DNA of 64,000 nucleotides, from positions 16,635-80,634 of the forward strand of contig JAFYYP010000005.1 in NCBI GenBank assembly GCA_017557505.1. The letters run 5' to 3'. Positions 59,545-64,000 of the stretch are shown one piece after another. The stretch's first letter is position 1, and each line of letters begins with the position of its first letter. A program made the position numbers and the translations under genes. This DNA comes from Bacillota bacterium. Lineage in GTDB: Bacteria; Bacillota; Clostridia; Peptostreptococcales; Anaerovoracaceae. Under the pieces are notes generated by a model. That model searched no databases and was not told the origin of the DNA. It was given only the letters and a program-made list of their open reading frames with translations.

Positions 59545-60672
59545 TCAGCAGGCCTCGCCCGCTCCGTATCTTTCTTTTAAAGCCCGCACGATGCGTTCGC
59601 AGGCGTGCCCGTCCCCGTAGGGGTTGACCGCGTGCGCCATCGCATCGTAGGCGTCCTGATCTGTAATCAATTCCTTCGCCAGACGGTAGATCGTCTCGCG
59701 CTCCACGCCCGCCAGTTTGGCCGTGCCGGCTTCGATGGCCTCGGGCCGTTCGGTCTCACGGCGTACGACCAGCACCGGTTTGCCCAGCGCAGGCGCCTCT
59801 TCCTGCATGCCGCCCGAATCCGTCAGGATGAAGTACGACTTCGCCATCAGGTTCACGAACGGCTGGTACGTGAGCGGCTCGATCAGGTGCACGTTATCGA
59901 TGTTCTTCAGGTATTCGTCCGCTTCAGAGCGCACCTTCGGATTCAGATGCACCGGATACACGACCTCGACTTCGTCCTTGAATTCCCTTGCGATATCCGC
60001 GATGGCCGAGAAGATGTGCGCCATGTATTCGCCCAGGTTCTCGCGCCGGTGGCACGTGACCGTGATGACCTTCTTGCCTTCGAAATCGATGCTTTTCAGC
60101 GTTTCGTCCTCGAACTCGTACGGCTTTCCGGCCACCTGCAGCAGCGCGTCGATGACGGTGTTGCCGGTGATGACGATCTGATCGTCCGCGATGTTTTCCC
60201 GCAGCAGGTTCTGCCGGTTGCGGTCCGTCGGCGCGAAATGGATGTCCGCGATGTGGCCCGTCAGGACGCGGTTCATCTCCTCGGGGAACGGCGAATACTT
60301 ATCGCCGGTCCTCAGCCCCGCCTCCACGTGACCAACCGCGATCTGCTGATAAAAGCAGGCCAGCGACGTGACGAACGTAGTGCTCGTATCGCCGTGCACA
60401 AGCACGACGTCGGGCTTTTCCTTCTGCAGCACGGGTTCCATGCCGGTGAGCACGTTTGCTGTGATCATGGAGATCGTCTGATTCGGCTGCATGATGTTCA
60501 GGTCGTGATCCGGCGTCAGTTCGAACAGGTCGAGCACCTGGTCCAGCATCTGGCGGTGCTGCGCCGTAACGCAGAGCACAGATTCGATGGCCGGGTCATC
60601 CTGCAGCGCGCGCACGAGCGGCGCCATTTTGATCGCTTCGGGACGGGTCCCGAAAACAGACATTACTTTCAT
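59545..60672 (-). CDS. UDP-N-acetylglucosamine 2-epimerase (non-hydrolysing)
   Basis: 375 residues. VFGTRPEAIKMAPLVRAL is the N-terminal signature; HGDTSTTFV, GHVEAGLRTGDKYSPFPEE and DSGGMQEEAPALGKPVLVVR are the substrate and allosteric blocks. It makes UDP-ManNAc for teichoic acid linkage or capsule. The gene directly upstream encodes a WecA/TagO-like transferase, so the two supply a wall-polymer linkage unit. 3 bases separate them. Confidence 0.93.
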   Translation of the reverse strand: MKVMSVFGTRPEAIKMAPLVRALQDDPAIESVLCVTAQHRQMLDQVLDLFELTPDHDLNIMQPNQTISMITANVLTGMEPVLQKEKPDVVLVHGDTSTTFVTSLACFYQQIAVGHVEAGLRTGDKYSPFPEEMNRVLTGHIADIHFAPTDRNRQNLLRENIADDQIVITGNTVIDALLQVAGKPYEFEDETLKSIDFEGKKVITVTCHRRENLGEYMAHIFSAIADIAREFKDEVEVVYPVHLNPKVRSEADEYLKNIDNVHLIEPLTYQPFVNLMAKSYFILTDSGGMQEEAPALGKPVLVVRRETERPEAIEAGTAKLAGVERETIYRLAKELITDQDAYDAMAHAVNPYGDGHACERIVRALKERYGAGEAC

Positions 60673-60675
60673 AGA

Positions 60676-61743
60676 TTACTCTGCCTCATGATAATCCAGG
60701 TCTTCCTTCGTTTCTTCAGGTTCGTGCACGATGCCGATGCCCAGGAAGATGACGATGAGCATGCCGGCGGTGAGCGTAAGCACTGCGCAGGCCAGTCGCA
60801 CGTGCAGCGTCCACAGGATGCCCGCGACGCCCATGATCGCGCTGATGGAATACAGCGCCAGGACGGTGCGTCTCTGGCCGAAGCCCATGGCCATGATGCG
60901 GTGGTGCAGATGACCCTTATCCGCCTGCATGATGGGCTTGTGGTGTGCCATACGCCGTACGATCGCAAAGGCGGTGTCGAAGATGGGCAGCGCCAGGATC
61001 AGGATGGGAATGATAGTCGCGAACAGCGTCGTGCTCTTCGTCGGTTTGTCGCCGATGAGCGAGACGCTCGCGAGCAGATAGCCTAAGAGCATGCTGCCGG
61101 CGTCCCCCATAAAGATCTTCGCCGGGTAGAAATTCCAGATCAGGAAGCCCAGCGTAGCCCCGGCCAGCGCCAGGATGAGCAGGCAGGTGACCTCGCGGCC
61201 CGTGACGTATGCGGTGTACGCGACGGACAGGCACGAGATGCAGGTGATGCCCGCTGCCAGACCGTCCAATCCGTCGATCAGGTTGATCGTATTCGTGATG
61301 CCAACGATCCATATGACGGTGACCAGGAACGCGATGACCTTCGGAAATGCGATGTACCAGGGTCCCCAGGGCAGCACGTTCGCCATGCCGCGGATCTGGA
61401 TCGTGAAGAAGTACAGGATGGCGGCGCAGAAGATCTGTCCGGCCAGCTTGACCTTCGGCTGCAGGCCGCGGATATCGTCGGCGAAGCCCAGCACGAGGAT
61501 GCAGGTGGCGCCGACCATCAGGCCCAGCGTCTGTTCGTTCCATTCGCCCAGCCGGAAGAATCCGACCAGCACGCCCAGATAGATCGCGACGCCCCCGAAC
61601 CGCGGAATCGGCTTCTTATGCACGCGCCGGTTGTCCTTCGGCACGTCCACCGCGCCGATCAGAGGGGCGACCTTGATGGCGATTGGCGTTGTGACCGCGG
61701 TCACGAGCAGGGCCAGCAAAAATGTTGCAAGGTAATTATTCAT
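60676..61743 (-). CDS. MraY/WecA-family glycosyl-1-phosphate transferase (TagO-like)
   Basis: 355 residues with about eleven hydrophobic helices. Conserved [16 protein letters not shown] near the N-terminus, LGFADDIRG with the metal-binding Asp pair, [15 protein letters not shown] and [13 protein letters not shown]. It attaches a sugar phosphate to undecaprenyl phosphate at the membrane, starting wall teichoic acid or similar polymers. The start at 61743 overlaps the deaminase stop by 8 bases; a GTG 6 bases earlier is possible. The C-terminal tail is charged. Followed by the epimerase. Confidence 0.9.
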   Translation of the reverse strand: MNNYLATFLLALLVTAVTTPIAIKVAPLIGAVDVPKDNRRVHKKPIPRFGGVAIYLGVLVGFFRLGEWNEQTLGLMVGATCILVLGFADDIRGLQPKVKLAGQIFCAAILYFFTIQIRGMANVLPWGPWYIAFPKVIAFLVTVIWIVGITNTINLIDGLDGLAAGITCISCLSVAYTAYVTGREVTCLLILALAGATLGFLIWNFYPAKIFMGDAGSMLLGYLLASVSLIGDKPTKSTTLFATIIPILILALPIFDTAFAIVRRMAHHKPIMQADKGHLHHRIMAMGFGQRRTVLALYSISAIMGVAGILWTLHVRLACAVLTLTAGMLIVIFLGIGIVHEPEETKEDLDYHEAE

Positions 61744-62194
61744 GCGCACCTTCCATGACGTCGATCACGAGGCCGGCTTCCGCGGCCATCTCCTGCGCCA
61801 GCTCGTCCGGATACGCCTCTTTGATGACGACCCGCTTGATGCCGGCGTTGATGATCATCTTCGTGCAGATGACGCAGGGTTGCGTCGTGCAGTAGAGCGT
61901 GCCTCCCTCGATGCTGCTGCCCATGCAGGCCGCCTGGATGATGGCGTTCTGCTCCGCATGCAGGCCTCTGCACAGTTCGTGCATCTTGCCCGACGGAACG
62001 TTCAGCTGCTGCCGCAGGCAGCCGGTCTCCTCGCAGTGGCGGATGCCTCTGGGCACCCCGTTGTAGCCCGTCGCGATGACCCGGTTGTCCTTGACGATCA
62101 CGGCGCCGACGCCCCGGCGGAGGCAGGTGCTGCGCTTGCGCGCGAGCTCTGCCATTTCCATGAAGTATTCATCCCAAGTCGGTCTGTTGCTCAT
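61736..62194 (-). CDS. Deoxycytidylate (dCMP) deaminase family protein
   Basis: 152 residues. Zinc site: His and Glu in [16 protein letters not shown], Cys pair in [17 protein letters not shown]. Also a second cysteine set in [13 protein letters not shown] typical of the dCMP/ComEB group. It deaminates dCMP to dUMP for thymidylate supply. It overlaps the truA gene end by 26 bases and its own end overlaps the WecA-like gene. Confidence 0.9.
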   Translation of the reverse strand: MSNRPTWDEYFMEMAELARKRSTCLRRGVGAVIVKDNRVIATGYNGVPRGIRHCEETGCLRQQLNVPSGKMHELCRGLHAEQNAIIQAACMGSSIEGGTLYCTTQPCVICTKMIINAGIKRVVIKEAYPDELAQEMAAEAGLVIDVMEGAHE

Positions 62195-62954
62195 CGTAAT
62201 ACACCTCTTTCAGGTAAAGTCCCTGCGGCGGCGCCGTATGACCGGCCCGCTGCCTGTCTTTGGACTCTATGATGTCTGCGATCTCGGACGCATCTCTTCT
62301 GCCCTGGCCTACTTCGACCAGCGTGCCGACGATGATGCGCACCATGTTATACAGAAAACCGTCTCCCTTGATGGAGATGGTGATATATTCTCCGTCTTGC
62401 TGTATGTCCAGGCTCCGGACGGTCCGCACGGTCGTTTCGCGCGGCGTGCCGCCCGCGGTCTGAAAACACGCGAAATCGTGCGTACCGACGATCTGCGCAG
62501 CGGCTCTGCGCATGGCCTCGACGTCCAGCGGCTGCGCGATCTGGTAATACCGCGTGCGCTTGAAGATATCGGGGCTTTCGGCATTGCGGATCTTGTACAG
62601 ATACTGCTTGCCCTTCGCGCTGTAGCGCGCATGGAAGCCTTCGGGCATCTCCTTCACGTCCAGGATCTCGATCTCGCCGACGCCTTCCCGTTTCTGGGTG
62701 ATCAGACAGTCCGTGAGCGCCTTTTTGATGCGCTCCGTGGGGATGCCATGGTCTTCCAGAAGCAGCGTCGCCGTCTGACCCAGCGCGTGTACGCCGGCGT
62801 CCGTCCTGCTGCAGCCGTCGATCTTCACCTCGCGGCCCAGCACGCGGGCCAGCGCTTCTTCGACCGTCCCGCACACCGTTCTTTCGCCCGGCAGCCTCTG
62901 CCAGCCGTGAAATCCCGTGCCGTCATATGCGATTGTCAGGAGCAGATTGCGCAT
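62169..62954 (-). CDS. truA: tRNA pseudouridine synthase A
   Basis: 261 residues from the Met at 62954. [20 protein letters not shown] is the family N-terminus; catalytic Asp in [36 protein letters not shown] near the end. It makes pseudouridine at positions 38-40 of tRNA. The exact start is uncertain (62954, 62960 or further upstream) because no Shine-Dalgarno is visible. It opens the long leftward gene train. Confidence 0.92.
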   Translation of the reverse strand: MRNLLLTIAYDGTGFHGWQRLPGERTVCGTVEEALARVLGREVKIDGCSRTDAGVHALGQTATLLLEDHGIPTERIKKALTDCLITQKREGVGEIEILDVKEMPEGFHARYSAKGKQYLYKIRNAESPDIFKRTRYYQIAQPLDVEAMRRAAAQIVGTHDFACFQTAGGTPRETTVRTVRSLDIQQDGEYITISIKGDGFLYNMVRIIVGTLVEVGQGRRDASEIADIIESKDRQRAGHTAPPQGLYLKEVYYDEQQTDLG

Positions 62955-62994
62955 AGTCATACATAATAATATTACCACAAAATAAGGCAATAGA

Positions 62995-63020
62995 AAAGAC
63001 CGGCCCGCAGGCCGGTCTTT
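62995..63020. terminator. Intrinsic terminator after glnS
   Basis: AAAGACCGGCC-CGCA-GGCCGGTCTTT, 11-bp stem; TTTTCTATTG follows on the minus strand. Confidence 0.85.
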
Positions 63021-63037
63021 CGCGTCAAGTCTTGATT

Positions 63038-64000
63038 TTACTTCTTGTAGGAGCTCTTCAGGCCGACGGTCTGGTTGAACACCGGGGCGCCTTCCTTGGA
63101 CAGGACGGTGTCGGTGATGTAGTAGCCGTTGCGGAAGAACTGGAAGCGGTCGCCCGCCTTGGCGTCCTTCAGGGAAGGTTCGCCCTTGGCGGCCTTGTCC
63201 TGGCGGCTGGCCGGGTCGAAGATGTTGTAGCCCGGTCTGTCGGGATCCGGGTTGGCCAGGTAGGTGTAGTTGCGCACCGGGATATCCACGGCGGTGGCTG
63301 CATCGACCCAGTGGATCGTGCCCTTTACCTTGCGGGAATCCGCGCCGGGCGTACCGGACTTGGTGTCCGGGTCATACGTGCAGTGGATCTCGACCACGTT
63401 GCCTTCGGCGTCCTTGACGACGTCGGTGCAGGTGACGAAATACGCGCCCTTCAGACGGACTTCGTTGCCCGGGAACATGCGGAAATACTTCTTTGCGGGG
63501 ACTTCCATGAAGTCGTCGCGCTCGATCCACAGTTCTCTGGAGAAGGAGACTTCTCTGGTGCCCTTTTCGGGATCGGAGCTGTTCTCCAGCGTGCACATCT
63601 CGCTCTTGCCTTCGGGATAGTTGTCGATGATGACCTTCAGCGGTTCCAGAACGACCATGCGGTTCTCGACCTTGTTCTTCAGGTCCTCGCGGACGAAGTA
63701 TTCGAGCTGGTCGTAGTCGACGATGTTGCCCGCCTTGGCGACGCCGACGGATTCGCAGAACGCGCGCAGCGCCTCAGGCGTATAGCCGCGGCGTCTCATG
63801 CCGGCGATGGTGCACAGACGCGGGTCGTCCCAGCTTTCGATAGTGCCCTCGTTGACAAGGCGCTTGATGTTTCTCTTGCTCATGATGGTGTTGGACAGGC
63901 CCAGCTTCGCGAATTCGATCTGCTGAGGCGGTTCGGGCCATTCGAGCTTTTCGAGCACCCAGTTGTACAGAGGTCTGTGATCCTCGAATTCCAGCGTGCA
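63038..64000 (-). CDS. glnS: Glutaminyl-tRNA synthetase (partial, 5' end outside the window)
   Basis: The frame runs without a stop to the right edge (321 codons here). CTLEFEDHRPLYNWVLEKLEW at the edge continues the catalytic core; NTIMSKRNIKRLV is the KMSKS-type loop (MSKR), followed by WDDPRLCTIAGMRRRGYTPEAL typical of GlnRS. The rest is the C-terminal beta-barrel anticodon-binding region ending KSSYKK. It charges tRNA-Gln with glutamine, so this organism does not rely only on transamidation. The internal Met at 63958 is not the start. Confidence 0.95.
   Translation of the reverse strand, partial: CTLEFEDHRPLYNWVLEKLEWPEPPQQIEFAKLGLSNTIMSKRNIKRLVNEGTIESWDDPRLCTIAGMRRRGYTPEALRAFCESVGVAKAGNIVDYDQLEYFVREDLKNKVENRMVVLEPLKVIIDNYPEGKSEMCTLENSSDPEKGTREVSFSRELWIERDDFMEVPAKKYFRMFPGNEVRLKGAYFVTCTDVVKDAEGNVVEIHCTYDPDTKSGTPGADSRKVKGTIHWVDAATAVDIPVRNYTYLANPDPDRPGYNIFDPASRQDKAAKGEPSLKDAKAGDRFQFFRNGYYITDTVLSKEGAPVFNQTVGLKSSYKK

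Overview
The window looks like a chromosome segment of an anaerobic Bacillota member, most likely class Clostridia, with a GC-rich coding bias. The clues are Shine-Dalgarno sites close to AGGAGG before most genes, ScpA/ScpB, a DUF3842 protein, a clostridial-type long glutamine synthetase, UPF0182, a nifS-nifU-Rrf2 cluster, an ABC-F ATPase with an attenuator leader, and a Bacillus-type LexA box. I cannot name a genus. Both ends are cut genes: the last codons of ispE on the left and the 3' part of glnS on the right.

Left chromosomal part (1-28010): a 2-hydroxyacid dehydrogenase; a leftward cluster of LysR regulator, coaBC, a membrane phosphoesterase and a large TIR-transmembrane-propeller protein; two exporters with nearby regulators (EamA with LysR, LysE with Lrp/AsnC); thiolase; surE; a two-gene DNA-repair unit (radical SAM plus its usual partner) behind a perfect SOS box; a methyltransferase, DUF3842, patatin and sirtuin; a zinc-ribbon/UPF0182/glutamine synthetase operon; and the nifS-nifU-rrf2 iron-sulfur cluster operon with a likely operator.

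Mobile part (28208-40252): an AT-rich island of about 12 kb sits in the 3' half of a tRNA-Lys(CTT) gene. An exact 51-bp repeat bounds it. It carries a tyrosine integrase beside attL, a WYL-domain regulator divergent from a single-chain type IIG restriction-modification enzyme, a serine recombinase, a Cro/C1 repressor with a textbook operator, and a stem-loop and repeat region beside a winged-helix protein. It also carries a cluster of unrecognised genes. Three of these are paralogues, and two of the paralogue units plus a zinc-ribbon gene share one promoter architecture. I see no conjugation genes. Several broken tRNA-Lys 3' fragments lie just outside attR.

Right chromosomal part (40535-64000): a GH13 hydrolase and a TPR lipoprotein; pfkA; an unusual group made of a HATPase-like/SLC1 symporter fusion, a stand-alone STAS protein and a STAS-kinase fusion, followed by the pseudouridine catabolism pair psuK-psuG; an aminotransferase; an ABC-F gene behind a short upstream ORF, anti-terminator and terminator; a C26 peptidase; and a long leftward gene train from truA through the cell-wall precursor genes (WecA/TagO-like, MnaA/WecB-like), PhzF, a dehydrogenase, a lytic transglycosylase, scpA-scpB, an EamA exporter and a HAD phosphatase.
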